A stretch of DNA of 64,000 bases, taken from contig NC_059479.1 of NCBI RefSeq assembly GCF_018139145.2, forward strand, positions 4,898,001 to 4,962,000. The letters run 5' to 3'. The DNA is from Gymnogyps californianus (lineage: Eukaryota; Chordata; Aves; Accipitriformes; Cathartidae). A program made the translations under genes and the position numbers. Below are positions 40,516 through 52,556 of the stretch, one piece after another. A model generated the notes under the pieces. It had not been told where the DNA came from, ran no database searches, and saw only the letters and a list, made by a program, of their open reading frames with translations. How positions within the stretch are numbered: the first letter of the stretch is position 1; every line of letters begins with the position of its first letter.

Positions 40516-40522
40516 TATATAA
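40516..40522 (+). promoter_or_regulatory. LTR TATA box
   Basis: TATATAA followed by ACAGGGGGGAG on the sense strand, in the position of an LTR core promoter. Transcription would proceed rightwards toward 40,841 and the host sequence beyond. Confidence 0.65.
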
Positions 40523-40733
40523 ACAGGGGGGAGTTGGCCGGGAGGCGCGGATCGCTGCTCGGGCATTGGTCAGTGGGTGGTGAGCAATTGTATTGTGCAT
40601 CACTTGTCTTTCCTGTTGTTTTGGGGTTTTTTTTTGTGTTCGGGGTTTTTTAAAATATTCCTTTTCATTACTATTATTATTATTACATTTTATTATTATT
40701 ATTGTTAGCATTATATTTTATTTTACTGTAGTT

Positions 40734-40739
40734 ATTAAA
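40734..40739 (+). terminator. LTR poly(A) signal ATTAAA
   Basis: ATTAAA about 210 bases after the TATA box, ahead of the conserved TTATCTCAAC block. The same hexamer is present in the other three full-length LTRs, so it is probably the retroviral polyadenylation signal marking the R region. Confidence 0.5.
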
Positions 40740-40841
40740 CTGTTCTTATCTCAACACGAGTTTTACTTCTTTTTAATTCTCCTCCCCATCCCATTGGGAG
40801 GGGGGGAGGAGTGAGCGAGTGGCTGGAATTAAACCACGACA

Positions 40842-42960
40842 TGCAGGGACAAAAAAAAAAACAAAGCAAAAGGGAGACACACATGTTGCAGGATGGAAGG
40901 TTTCCACGGATAGTGAATCACGGTTCTTCCTCATCTATAGCTCAGCTAGTGTCTCAGATCAGGGGCAGAACAGGAAATAAATTCAAGATTTCCTAACTTT
41001 CAATTGTGTCACACACACAGAACATTCAAAGTGTTGCCAGCTGCTTAAGATATTCTCTGAAAGATGCCCCAAGACACCCATAAATTGATTAAAAACATCA
41101 TACCAGTCCAAATAATCAGCCGGCATAAACGCGAATAGAAGCCTTGGACTTGCATTTTTAATACCTTTAAATCTAATCCAATACATTGAGCACACAGAAA
41201 ATATTCCTCCCTCAATTTTTCCATTAACTGCTGTTGACTAATTGCACTGTTATGGTTTATAATCAGCAGAATATACCATGCTTTAACAACAGTATGACAG
41301 AGTACAGCATTACATCTCCTTAACACTTGAAAAGGAATGAAAAATAACAAAACCTAATCTCCCTATAAATTGTAAAAGGACTGAAAGAATTACATATTTT
41401 TTATTTAAATGGTTAAAACGATAAAGAGAACTGAAATCCAGTATTAACTAAACAAATAGAATTATTTCAGTGAAGTAAGTCTGATGATTGCAGAATTAAT
41501 TGTATTTGCATAGTAATGTTTAAGTACTAGAAACTGCAAAAGGAAAAATTCTGAATATCAATTATGGTAATTATGATTACAGACTATTGGGAGAAAGGAA
41601 AAGATCAGTCTTTTTTCCCTTTTTTTTCTTTAGTATGTGCTTTTCTGTGCACAGTGGTAAGATGAGAGCTCCAGTTGCTATAACAACTCTATTATAATCA
41701 ACAATCATCTAAGTTTAATTGCCATTCTGCCCTTCTCAACCAATATATTCAACAGCAGTTGTATGAATTCCATAAATGGTGTTACTAAAACCTATTCAAA
41801 AATCTCAAAACAGGTGGAAGTATACTTACACATCAGAGTTAGTCTGAAGTTGTCCTTCAATTCCTTATTGTAGCTATGTACCATTCAAAATGCTTTACTT
41901 TATCCATGAGAACATTTGTCTTGGGACAGCTATCCTCTGATGAAATCCAAAACTAACTATAAAACAGAATTGAAACTGAATGTATGAAACAAAATTAATT
42001 AAAATAGCTATTTTAAACTTAAAATATATTAAACATTAAAATATTTTTCTGATAGTATAAGCTTCCCTACATTGTACAAAAGAAATTCCAGTTAGGTTAG
42101 CAACAAGAGTTAAGCTGGTCATAAAAAATAAAGCAATGAGCAGAGAGTATAGAACACCCAATGCACTTCAAAATCTAGTGATACAGACAGACTAGCTACA
42201 AAGATTATTACAAACTATATCACGAACTGTAAACATTTCTATTGCTGGCCTCAGTAATGTTTTCTTTCAGTAATCAACAAAATCGTATTTGAAAATGGGA
42301 AAGCTGTTAGCATTCTTCACAAATTCTCTAATTCAGGCCCTGTGGGCTCAGAATAAAATTAAGCCTTATCATTTACCCATTAATTATGATGTCGATCTGT
42401 AATAACATGCCTTGTATGTGACATCGGAAACAGACAATCAGAGGAGAAGAAAAAAATGGAATCAGTATCAAATATGTCACGGTTAAACAGAAACTATAAA
42501 AGGTCTTTTACCTAAGGTACAAAAGATAAACAAGTGATGCAGTATTAACTAAGATAATTGATTCTTTCTGAACAGAAAGAATGTCGGCCCAAAATGTACT
42601 TAAGCTTATATACTTTTACAATCACCTGCTCCTGCCTCATGCCCTACACCTTTTTTATATTCCAGAAACTTGCAAATAATGCAACAAAAGCTCATACCAA
42701 CGCTGAGAACAGAGACTGACACCTAACTGTCACGTTAGGTGCATGACCTCACTTTTATTTATAGCATAGTGCAGAGATCCCAGAAAACTACTTAAATGCA
42801 ATACTGGAAGCTAAACCCACAAACGAGCAAGCCAGAGCATAAAACTGGACAGTACAAATAATACAGCCACAGCCAAAACTTTTGGCAAACTATGAACTTG
42901 TTAACTACACCTCTATTAATATTTTACAGTAAAGATGCAGCAGATGCGTAAGAAAAATCA
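40842..42960. other. unique AT-rich sequence
   Basis: About 2.1 kb after the LTR, with no gene, transposon or convincing exon seen. Confidence 0.6.
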
Positions 42961-43200
42961 TGGAGGCGGAATTAGCTTGAAAACGTGGTTGCGGTTGCAG
43001 CTGAGCCCTAACGCAGAAGTGACCAGTCTGTGGTCTGCGGATCAGCTTCCCTGTCCGTGACTTTTTTGCTGCTGCTTTCTTAGCGGCAGAGCAAGTGGGC
43101 GAAGGTGGCCTGCGGGGGAGATCGCAGGCTTGCGCCAGCCGTCCCGCTGTCGCCCGCTCTCCTTTGACTGCCGCTCTGCCTATAACGCCATAACGCGTGG
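42961..43200. promoter_or_regulatory. CpG-dense islet, candidate promoter or first exon
   Basis: I count 19 CpG dinucleotides in these 240 bases, and three more by 43,280, against roughly one per 100 bases in the surrounding AT-rich DNA. Base composition rises to well over half G+C. There is no LTR or CR1 similarity. On the minus strand an ATG at 43,203-43,205 opens a 41-codon frame ending at 43,080-43,082. On the plus strand the islet ends near a weak donor (GTGAAG|GTACTG at 43,229). In vertebrates such islets usually mark unmethylated promoters, including those of non-coding RNAs. It is short for a classical CpG island and has no TATA box that I can see. Confidence 0.5.
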
Positions 43201-46200
43201 GACATGCTTTTCAGTGCCTCGATGTGAAGGTACTGGAACCACCCTGGTTAAATGCTCGTCATTACTGCCCTAGTGGAACGATACCCTTTGTTATCAGTTA
43301 ACCATTAGGAAAAGTAACTGCAATTTCAACAACACTATAAAATTAATCCCATGCGTTAAACCTAGAACAATCATAAATATTAATTCCACCGAGTCATGTT
43401 GTTTCCTGTTTTAATATGCCTGGTTTTAGATTTAACCCACTAATTCATTATATGTTGTTTGTCTATCTGTTATTTACTGATTAATAAATACAGTACACAA
43501 AAACCCATAGGAAATACAAAAAAAATACCAGCTCAGTATAAGTATTAGGTCAGAAAAGAGAAAAAAATGGTCAGGAAAAACCCCACCCTACGATCCTATC
43601 AGACTGTACAACAATCAAAAGTATACTGGCATTTCACATCTATTCAAGCCTTTTTATCTATCATATTTTTCTGTTTCATTTAATTATAATCAAGATTTAC
43701 ATAAAATATATGTATGTAAAGACATGAGGACTTAGCCAGGAAGTCAGAGCACTCTAAAAACAAATTGTGCGGAATTTTTTGACAGCAACTGCTTAGTACT
43801 TTTATCAGCAATCAATAATTCTAAAGCATAGTCATGAAATAAGAACAACTGATAAGTCTTTGATAAGGTCCAGTTTTGCAGAACTGCAGCACTGAAGAAA
43901 CAGAATAAGCTTCGACTTCTGTTCCAAAAGTAGCATTTCATAACATAGCAAAAAAAGGCTTGTTTTTGATCTTAGTTTATTAGATCCAGATGAGAGAATA
44001 GAATGAACTATTTACCTTTAAAAAGTAATATCTTTTTGATTATATGTCATAGCAAAAATCTTATCTTTGTCTTGGAAGTTTGAGACTAATGACGACAACA
44101 TTAGGAGTCTTGTGAACCTTGACAGTAGTTCAGCCAATTATGTGATGAACGATGGAGTGTTCTTTACTCCTCTGCGACATTTCTAGAAACCATAATTCTG
44201 AAAATCTAAATGGAGTCATTGCTTTTCACCCCTGTGGGCAGAGCCATAATTCTTCAGATATACATTCTAACTGGGTTTTCTAATGGCTCCATTCATTTCT
44301 CAATCTTTCTAATACGATTGCCAGAGAGGACAGCTTGTCTCTGGCATATTTCTCTTCCAAAAGGACAAAACCATCTGAGCTATTATTCAAGCCTTTCAGC
44401 ATCACATTTTGGCCATCAGAACTTGTCAAATTAAACAAACTAATATTGCAATTTAAAAAGAAAAATGAAAAAGACAAAAGAAGACTCTGTGGTTCCTATA
44501 GTTTCCACAGCACACTTTGTAAAGTCAAACATGTTTTATAAGTAACTCCTCATCTCTGAAATACAGAGGGATATATACTAAGCTGAGGCCAATAACTGGC
44601 ATTCACTATGTGGTGTGAAAACTTTCACAACAATTTAGAACCTAAAATTGTAACTAAATAATGAAGTACCACTGCACATAGAAGTACTGAAATGTAGAAA
44701 ATATTCTATTGAATTAGCAAAGGCAATTTTTGAGGTCAGCAATTTGTTCATGCAAAACATAAGTCAAAATGGTTTAGCAAATTCTTCGTTTTACAGTCTG
44801 TTAAAAAAAAAAAAAAAAAAAGAAAAAGCTTTTAATATCCCCAAGAAGACTACAGGGAAAAGAAAAGCAGCATGGAAATAAACGGACTTTTCAATCAAGT
44901 TAAGAGAAAACTCTTCTTGATTACACCAATGACATATCATTACAATACATAAAATTGTTGCTCAGAGTAGCAACAAGAAATTGCTATAAAACTTCAGTTT
45001 TAAAAAAATGGCGAGTGAGAAGTTTAACTTTGTTTGTATATATGTGAAATATGTATGTCATGTGAAAGGTGTATATGAGAGTTCTTATGCGATGAGGAAA
45101 TGATGAGTTTACTCCTAGCACAACTTGGATTACAGAGTAACCAGTGAATTACAAAAAGACTCCTCAGAAAAAGGAGGAGTCAGTTTAAGAAGAACTATAA
45201 AGGAAGCCTGAAAATTTGTAAGGGAGGAATGCCCTGGAATAAAAGAGCATGGTTAAAACCTGGTCTGGCACTTCCAGAAGCTGCCTTGTCAGCAACTACA
45301 GGACTTGTTAAACTTTGTGACCTGCATGCTAACAAGTGTTTTGATGAAAAGCTGGGGCTTTGTGTTCAAATGGCTTCATTTATATTGAAAAATGAACACT
45401 ATAATGTCCTATGCCTCACAGAATTCTAAGTTCAACTCTGAGTGCTGGTGTAGGATTCACGTTTCACTTAATTATTCTGCATTAATAGACATGAACCATC
45501 AAAACACATTGGTATAAAAACTACATCTCTTCACAGGAGTAAAAAAAGCTATTAGAAATCTAAAGCCCTACAACCACATTAATTCAGAGGCTAACAAACA
45601 GACCTTAAGTGGGAAGGATCGGTATGTAATTTTTCTGCTACTCAGTCAATATATACATTTCCCTCTATGAATTAAGATATTCCCAGCCATTTTATTTTAT
45701 CTTAATTCCACCCAATGTGAAAGTTATTAAAGCCAAAGTAATATATATTTTTGCTGTAGTGGCTTCGTCTTAAAGTTCTCATTTCTCAGCGTGTCCAGAG
45801 CGCCTCTGTTTCAACAAACTCTTGAGAAAACAGAATACTATTATATGTGTAATCTGCTACCTGCTCCTACCACGGAAAATTTAATTGCCTCATAGTTCAA
45901 AGATTCAGAAGAAAAGAAATCTTCTGATTCGTTGTTCATTTGTAAAGAGCAAATGGAAACGGAAACTGAAGAGAGGGCTTAGATTTTGATAGAGTTGACT
46001 TTCTTTGAAAGAGAGAAAATATCAGAAAGTGAAAATATTGCAGTGAGTGAAAATAGGGTCGACATCACAAAGAATGTTTGTTGTCTGATAGAAAATGTTC
46101 CTTTGAAAATGTAGCAAACAAAATCAAAAGCTTAGGTTTTGTCTACAGATACGACTGGTACAATCCAAACCATCCCATTCTTCTAATACAGTAAACTCCA

Positions 46201-46751
46201 ATTAATTGGACTCAGATGCAGTTGACTGCAGTTCATTTGCATGACATTTTCTGGCAAGTTTTAAAATGAGAACAAATCCCATTTACCAACACTCAACAAT
46301 GTCCACAATCCGACCGAACAATAGCATCTATCTGTAACTGAGTGTATGGCTGTAAAACAGCTACATGCCAAATACTGTTCTTCTCTACAGTCACGGACTA
46401 TCAGACAAAGCCAAGGAACCAGACAGTAATGAGAGCAGAGTAAACAAACAGGTCACATGCCCTTTACTAATTTATTTCACATACTGTCTTGATTTCAATG
46501 GAATGTTTTGTCTTAATGTGGATTTCTTATTTAGGGGAATACTGATTATAAAAATTCCAAAACACTGACCCATTACTTCTTGAGGAAGAAATATGTATTC
46601 CCCAAAATGGCAAAAAAATTTTAAAAATGGTGTTTAAAACAGAACAGAATCTTTCATGGGACTTACAGAATAAATCTGAATGTACTTTTTTCTTTCCTGT
46701 GCTGTTTGCATACTTCTGAACACTCCACACGTGTACTTTTTGGACAGACAC
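43201..46751. other. unique AT-rich sequence
   Basis: Returns to AT-rich, CpG-poor DNA after the islet. It contains a 19-base poly-A at 44,803-44,821 and otherwise only short non-specific open frames. Confidence 0.55.
44803..44821. repeat. poly-A tract (19 bp)
   Basis: Nineteen A residues in a row followed by GAAAAAG. It is not preceded by recognisable LINE, SINE or mRNA-like sequence, so it is a simple repeat and not proof of a retrocopy. Confidence 0.85.
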
Positions 46752-47110
46752 TCAAGAGGCGGGAGGGGGCACAGCCGGGACAGCTGACCCAAGCCGGCCC
46801 AAGGGATATTCCATGTCGTATAACGTCACGCTCAGCAGTAACACTGGGGGGTAGTCTTTCCAAAGTAGCCGTTGCTCAGAGCCTGGCTGGGCATCGCTCT
46901 GCTTGTGGGCCATGGCGATTACCTACGCAACACTTGGTTTGGGTTTTTTTTTTACTTCCTCTTTCCTTAACTTATTAAGCTGTCTTTAACTTGACACCTG
47001 AGTTTTCTTGCTTTTGCTCTTCTATTCTCTCTGCCACCCGGCTGGGGACAGGGCGGGTGAGTGAGCGGCTCTGCAAGTCCTTATCTGCTGGCAGGGGTCA
47101 ACCAAACACA
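46752..47110 (+). mobile_element. 5'-truncated ERV LTR, plus sense
   Basis: From AAGAGGCGGGAGGGGGCACAG onward the sequence follows the U3-to-U5 part of the window's LTRs: GACAGCTGACCCAAGCCGG, GATATTCCAT, AACGTCAC, CTCAGCAGTAA, a T-rich run, TTATTAAGCTGTCTTTAAC, and an end GGGTCAACCAAACACA. The last block matches the sense 3' end of the 9-kb LTR (GGGTCAACCCACCACA) better than the 28-kb type. The first about 200 bases of the LTR are missing and the TATA region is degraded to GTATAAC, so this looks like an older copy. No target duplication can be judged because one end is lost. Confidence 0.82.
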
Positions 47111-50100
47111 ACCTCTTTCAGTTCAGAACTCGTGCTGAGTAGGAGATGGCACTGTTCATGTTCTTTCGTTGGGAACCTCATAAAACTGGCCCACCCAGGC
47201 CAATTGTCTTGGCCAAAGTTTTCATGATTTGAGATTCAATATTCATTTTACAAAATTCATCCTAGTAAAACAGAACCCAGGATTAAGTAGTGAAAGTCAA
47301 TATATGCAGAATCATAAGGAGAGCCAGATCAAATTTTTCTTGTATGTTCAAATGCATTTTTGTAGGGAAAACGCACTGATTAAATCTGGAGCTATGAAAT
47401 AACACCCCCTTTTAGTTTGCTTCACTATATGTATTTCAGTGCTTTTGTATAGCTACTTCACAGCTTGACAGCTACCTTTATGATATTTTTAATTAAAATA
47501 CATTAAATACTTCAAAGAAAAGCTAGCCACACTTCAACTTTGCAGTTTCCTTTGTTCTCCTTAAGTAATGCCAGAAACTGTACACCACTGACAACACCTT
47601 TCCTGGGATGCAAATGAGTGGTTGTTTGAAAGCCTCTACCATCTGCAGCGTTCTCCTCAAATGACTAAATTTAAGCTTTTGGTAACTTTTGGCTCTTCTA
47701 CTGGCTTGTGTCGGCACCAAAAAGGAGCATGTTCAGAAAGAACTGCTGGGACAACAAATGCAACTGCATCAGCACAGGCAGCGCATGTTGTAACTCTCCT
47801 TTCAGTTTTAGTCTTCAAAGATAAAGGTTGATTCTCTCTTACATTGAATACATCTCTTCAGCTATAAACCAGTTTCTCTCTTAAAATGAAGATACATTTG
47901 ATACATTTCTCTTAAAACTATCTTAATTTTAAAATCTTTTTCGCAATGTACCACAGTCACCATGAATTTAAGAGTTTTATAGGGCAAACTCAGCAAACAG
48001 CACATCGATTATAGACTCAAAGCCCAGACTGCCCAGATCTTTGGTCCCTTCCTGCCAGTCAGCCAACAGTACCAAAAAAAGCCATTTATAACAGAACATT
48101 CACCATCACCATGGGAATAGTAATACCCTAATACCCTGTGCCCAAAGGTGAAGCAGGCAGTTAACATAAACCCTGCTGAACTGCTTTGATTCTTGCACTT
48201 TGTGTTTTGTGCCACGTTTGGCAAGAAAAGCGAAGTCTGTATTTCACCTACTGCACCACTCTTTTCTGTGTGATGTATATTTTCACCAATAATAGTTTAT
48301 TGAAGTATAGGAATCAATTACTGCCTTCCCATTCCCACTGCAAAATCTCATAATTCTTAAATTACATTGTTTCTGCCCAACGCATACTAAAACCAGGTTA
48401 AGTGAGATTAGTACTGAAAACGGGTTAAAAATAGATTTATTCACCAGAGAGAGATGGATTTAAATGTTATATATTCTGAAGGAGGGGCAGGGGGAGAGGG
48501 GACTAAGAGGTCTCACAAGGGGGATTAGACTTTGCTACTTAATAAAAAATTAAGTGACAATCAATCAAACAGGAATGTGTGGGAAGCACAGTTTTGCAGT
48601 CCTGCTCTTTTAGGATTTGTTTTCTTTAAAATTTGCATTCCTTTCTGCATGCATTTGAGTATATGTTTGTTGGCTTTTTAATGATTAGAAATGGCTTTGA
48701 TCTTGGCTACTTGAAGGAACATAAAGACATAAATAGTGTGAGTGGATATGATTAATCCTAGTAATGACAAACATAAAAATCCAACACAAGCTTTTCTGAA
48801 TTTTTCAAACACACCTTAGGAAGTTCAGTCTTCAGCTCATGTCATTCATACAAGAATGATCTACAGAAGAAGTCAGAAATCCACCAGTGTTCAAGGTCCC
48901 CAAATACCACTAGTGCCAGTTTATCAAAGAGAAGCAGCTAGGAAATCAGAAACATCAGCTTTCTGCTTGAGTAGCTGCCACTCTCCTTTCAGATGGAACA
49001 GAGAGTACGACAACACCATTCCTGCTGCAACGTAACTGTCAAAATAATGAAATAATATGCGATGACCAGGTATTGATAAAGAAAATAGTCAACTGTTCTA
49101 AGAAAATGTCACCAGTAGATAACAAGTGCCTAATGGCCAGGATTTGATGGCTATTTATAAGGTGTGAAAATAAAACTCTTTATTAGAGGAATTTTTAACC
49201 AGACACCTTAAAAAAGTGGCCCTAAATCATCATTAAGATGATGTAATTTTCTGCATCTGTGTGAAGAGGGCAGTAAAGTGAGATGAGAGGAAGAGCTGTT
49301 ATGATTAAAAGAGGAAATTTATAAAGGCAAAAGGCAAAAAACCCCGAAAAAACCCACAAGACATCACCAATATTGTATCTTTAGATCTCAACTCCTCAAT
49401 GCAAAGGCCCAGCAACTCCAAAAGATACCTGTAACACAAAATGGTAGCTTTCAAAGTCCTTAGTATCCTAGGACAGCATTGCTGAAACCTGAGCTCTTGT
49501 TTCCTCATGGGCATAAAATACATCATACAGGTATATATATATGTAATCTGACCTAAATCCTTAACCTCCTTCTTTTCAACAGCAGCTTTAATGTATGAAG
49601 TTGATTACTTCTGGTGAAACTACAGAAAATTAAATGGAATATCAGAATAAAAAGGACAAAGTATGGACCAATTGCTCCAACAAATTAAGAAAAAATTTTA
49701 GAGAATTCTGCAGCATTTTTCAGTATTCAATTGACTGGAAGACAAATCCTCCTTCCTTCCATTACCAGCCGCCCAATACTTTTTCATAGATTCTTTGCAT
49801 TCATTGGCTATTCAACTAAAAGAAAATTAACTTACAGAATAAAAAAGACAGTATGGCCACAGAGAATAATTCACTCATCAGTGAAACACATGTACCCTTT
49901 TTTCAATAAAAATGGCAAAGTCATGGAAGCAAGACCATATGTCATAGTGAACATTGTTTTCAAAATTAGTTCAGTAGTTTCACAGCAAAACACATGAACA
50001 CAAAGCAGTTCATTAGTCACTTCAGTTTCCCCCCTTTCCACTTGTTTCTTTTTATGTATTCCCCCCACCCATGTCTTGAATTTTCAACAGAAATACAAAA

Positions 50101-52378
50101 CCAGAAAACCTACACCCCACCCTTCATAACTTAATGTGTAGACTGAAATAATTTCATTGCTTCGAAAGCCCAGTTTGTTATTTTGACCAGCCCTATACAA
50201 GCTATTCATGAGAAAAGTACTTTCACTAATTGCATTTTGAAAGGAATATTGCACAAAACAGCTATACTAAGTCTTGTTACTCAGTGAAGCCTGTATTTCA
50301 GTAATAATCTTTCAATACTAATGATGTTTGTACTCAATGGAGGAGCAAAACCACTTCATTAAGTTAACCATGTAACTCTTAGATATTTCCAACAAATTAT
50401 AAAGCTTTGATCTTCTGAAAAGCACAACAGATAAATGAATAAGATACTAATATTATATGATTGTTATTTTCAAAGCATTTGAGAAAACTTTTACCCACCC
50501 AGAGTGCATATATATTAGAAAAATGATGCATATATAAAATTATGTAGTTCAGCATCCCATTGTGATTGAGACAATGCTAGAATATTAGTACCAATGTTTC
50601 ACTCCTAGGTAACTCAAAAGTAAGGTTAAGTAGTACTCTAAAGTTTTGCTGTAAAAGCTGCTTTTATTTGGGAAAATGGGAGGAAGGTTTGTACTTAGCA
50701 TGATTTATCGTCAGCTATCTCTCTGTTACCTAAGTGTAATTATTTTGCCAATTAGCTCCCTGACTATGATATTTTGAACGGAAGACACATTTGATAATAA
50801 AACTTAGAAGAACACAAACCACACCAACCTCCAAGCTCCAAACCAAACAAGTATGGAAAAAAATACAAAACTGAAGAGTCAGCAAAACAAACAAACAAAA
50901 CACTCTAAGAGTTTCTTAGTTTTATTTTAGCAGCTCTTTACTTGGGTCAACACCTGGAGACCATCTGGAAACGTCAGACAGTGGGGTAACACAGGCAGCA
51001 ATTGGCCCAGTAATCTCTAACACTGGAAGAAACCTGTCTGTCTTTCAGTCTGTTTACACCACCAGTATTTCTAACTCTCATCTCAGCTCTTGAGCTGATA
51101 ATTTTTCCTGCCTTCCACGTAAGATTCCTTCTCTGTCTGTAACTGTCTCTACAAAGCCCAAAGGAAGTTTTGCAACATTATAAAGAGTAATTAAAAATGT
51201 TCCTCTAAACAGAGATACCTTCAGGGACCAGGATGAAGGAGAAACTTTCCTATATGACATGCTTGTAGGCAGAATCATCACCAGCACTAAGCTCTCCAAG
51301 CTTCAACCAGCAGAGGCACTAACAGTGCCCAACAGTAATAATAAAAAAACCTTCTAAATGAAGCATACACCATTTACCAGAGGAATACATAAATTTCCCG
51401 ACCCGCAGATGGACCTGATTAATTCTGTAGACCTATCTATTTAAGGGAGTAAACAGGAGCGTAGCTGAATGGTGTTTGAACATACTGTGCCAGTACGATA
51501 AAAACAAACAAAAAAAGCCCACACCCTGCATTTAAGTAAGATGACGACATATATATGCAATTTGTCTGCTGGAAAAGTTGAGTAAATCTGAAAGAATTAC
51601 TGAAATAAATGTATTTATAAAGCAAGCCTAACAAAGGGCAAAAAAGCCACCACCACCCCCCCCCCGCAAAACCCCAAAACAACAGATGATATAAACTCAG
51701 AATTTTTTGCTCTGAAGAAATGTGTTATAGCCCTGTTCAGGACGTAGCAGAGCGATTTTAGCTTGACAGCTGACAACACGTGGTACTTACACGGAGTGCT
51801 ATCAGCCTTCATATTGGCAGACAAAAAAGCCCTGTGTGGCTCCTGCGGTTACATGGTTGGCCTGAGGCTTATGAATTCCCCCACTCATATCCTTTTCATA
51901 CGTGCATTTTAAAGCTTGCAAGGTACAAAAATATAGGCTTTGAAAATTAGAGATTAACTCGGTCACTTGTGGAAGGAGGGGTCACAGCATGAATGATACA
52001 AACAAGGCACATACTATGCACATGGTGGCTCTCTAACATTAAAAGAAAGCTTCAAAACTATACACATTCTTGTTTGTACTCACTGGGCTCAGGACTTCAA
52101 CTATCTTTCGCAATTAAATCTATCAAACTTCAAGCTCCCAATTAAAAATTTTCAAATGCATCATGCTCCAGGGTGTCTGAAATTAAAAACCACTTTACAT
52201 GTTTGTCAAGTCCTCTTTTGTGATTTTTACAGTGTTGCTCTTTCTACTGTGATAAGTGCTGCCAACCCCTTTCCATTTATGCGCCACAACAGAAGAAAAA
52301 ATAAACAAAATTCCCTCAGACAGCTCATTCCGAACCACGGCATTTTGTTTCAGCAGTGGTTGCTCTTACCTTTCTCAG
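47111..52378. other. unique AT-rich sequence, no confident gene
   Basis: About 5.3 kb. Holds AAAC runs near 50,881-50,903, a TA-repeat around 49,530-49,545 and a C-run at about 51,655-51,666. The open frames are short and unrecognised. Confidence 0.55.
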
Positions 52379-52556
52379 ACATCTACTCTCAAGAGGGGGA
52401 CAAGGGGGAGTCGGAGAACGTCTCCGTGTTGCCATTCTTGAAGAAGGCTATAGCTCTGGCAGAGAAGCTGGAGACAGCACAGCTGGTGCCTTGAAGGCCG
52501 CCCTTCGTCGTGCTCCCGGAGGAGCTGTGCTCAGCGCAGGAGCTCTGCTGCCATAG
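52379..52556 (+). other. GC-rich candidate coding exon with strong acceptor
   Basis: A textbook acceptor (TTGCTCTTACCTTTCTCAG, ending at 52,378) opens into about 170 GC-rich bases holding eight CpGs in an AT-rich background. Two frames are long and protein-like. One gives ERLRVAILEEGYSSGREAGD and runs 59 codons to TAG at 52,554-52,556. The other gives NVSVLPFLKKAIALAEKLE and stops with TGA at 52,492-52,494. An ATTAAA lies about 160 bases after the first stop. I see no good internal donor, which points to a terminal exon. Neither frame belongs to a family I recognise. A decayed transposon is the main alternative. Confidence 0.35.

Larger units (their letters stand above)
40252..40841 (+). mobile_element. 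ERV LTR (590 bp), plus sense, no clear target duplication
   Basis: Same family as the 28-kb and 54-kb LTRs but in plus orientation: starts TGTACTGGTTTTGGCTGG and ends AAACCACGACA. It carries a GGGGTATTCC block, the dyad ATTCCATACCATGGAAT (40,488-40,504), TATATAA (40,516-40,522), a long run of T and ATT triplets (about 40,630-40,710) and an ATTAAA signal (40,734-40,739) before TTCTTATCTCAACACGAG. The flanking 5-mers are TCTGC and TGCAG, which do not match, unlike the other full-length copies. Either flank mutation or recombination between two insertions could explain this. No internal viral sequence follows. Confidence 0.92.

Noticed and set aside
40289..40711. 140-codon minus-strand frame
   Set aside because: Antisense to the 40-kb LTR. 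The 54-kb copy gives a similar frame because the LTR is repeated, not because a protein is conserved.
43080..43205. 41-codon minus-strand frame in the CpG islet
   Set aside because: Stops are rare in GC-rich DNA, so an open frame of this size is expected there by chance.
44803..44821. Poly-A run as the tail of a processed pseudogene
   Set aside because: No mRNA-like or coding sequence precedes it and no target duplication was found.
47690..47831. Cysteine-rich frame resembling a small secreted peptide
   Set aside because: No start codon with a signal peptide, no splice context, and the cysteine spacing fits no family I know.
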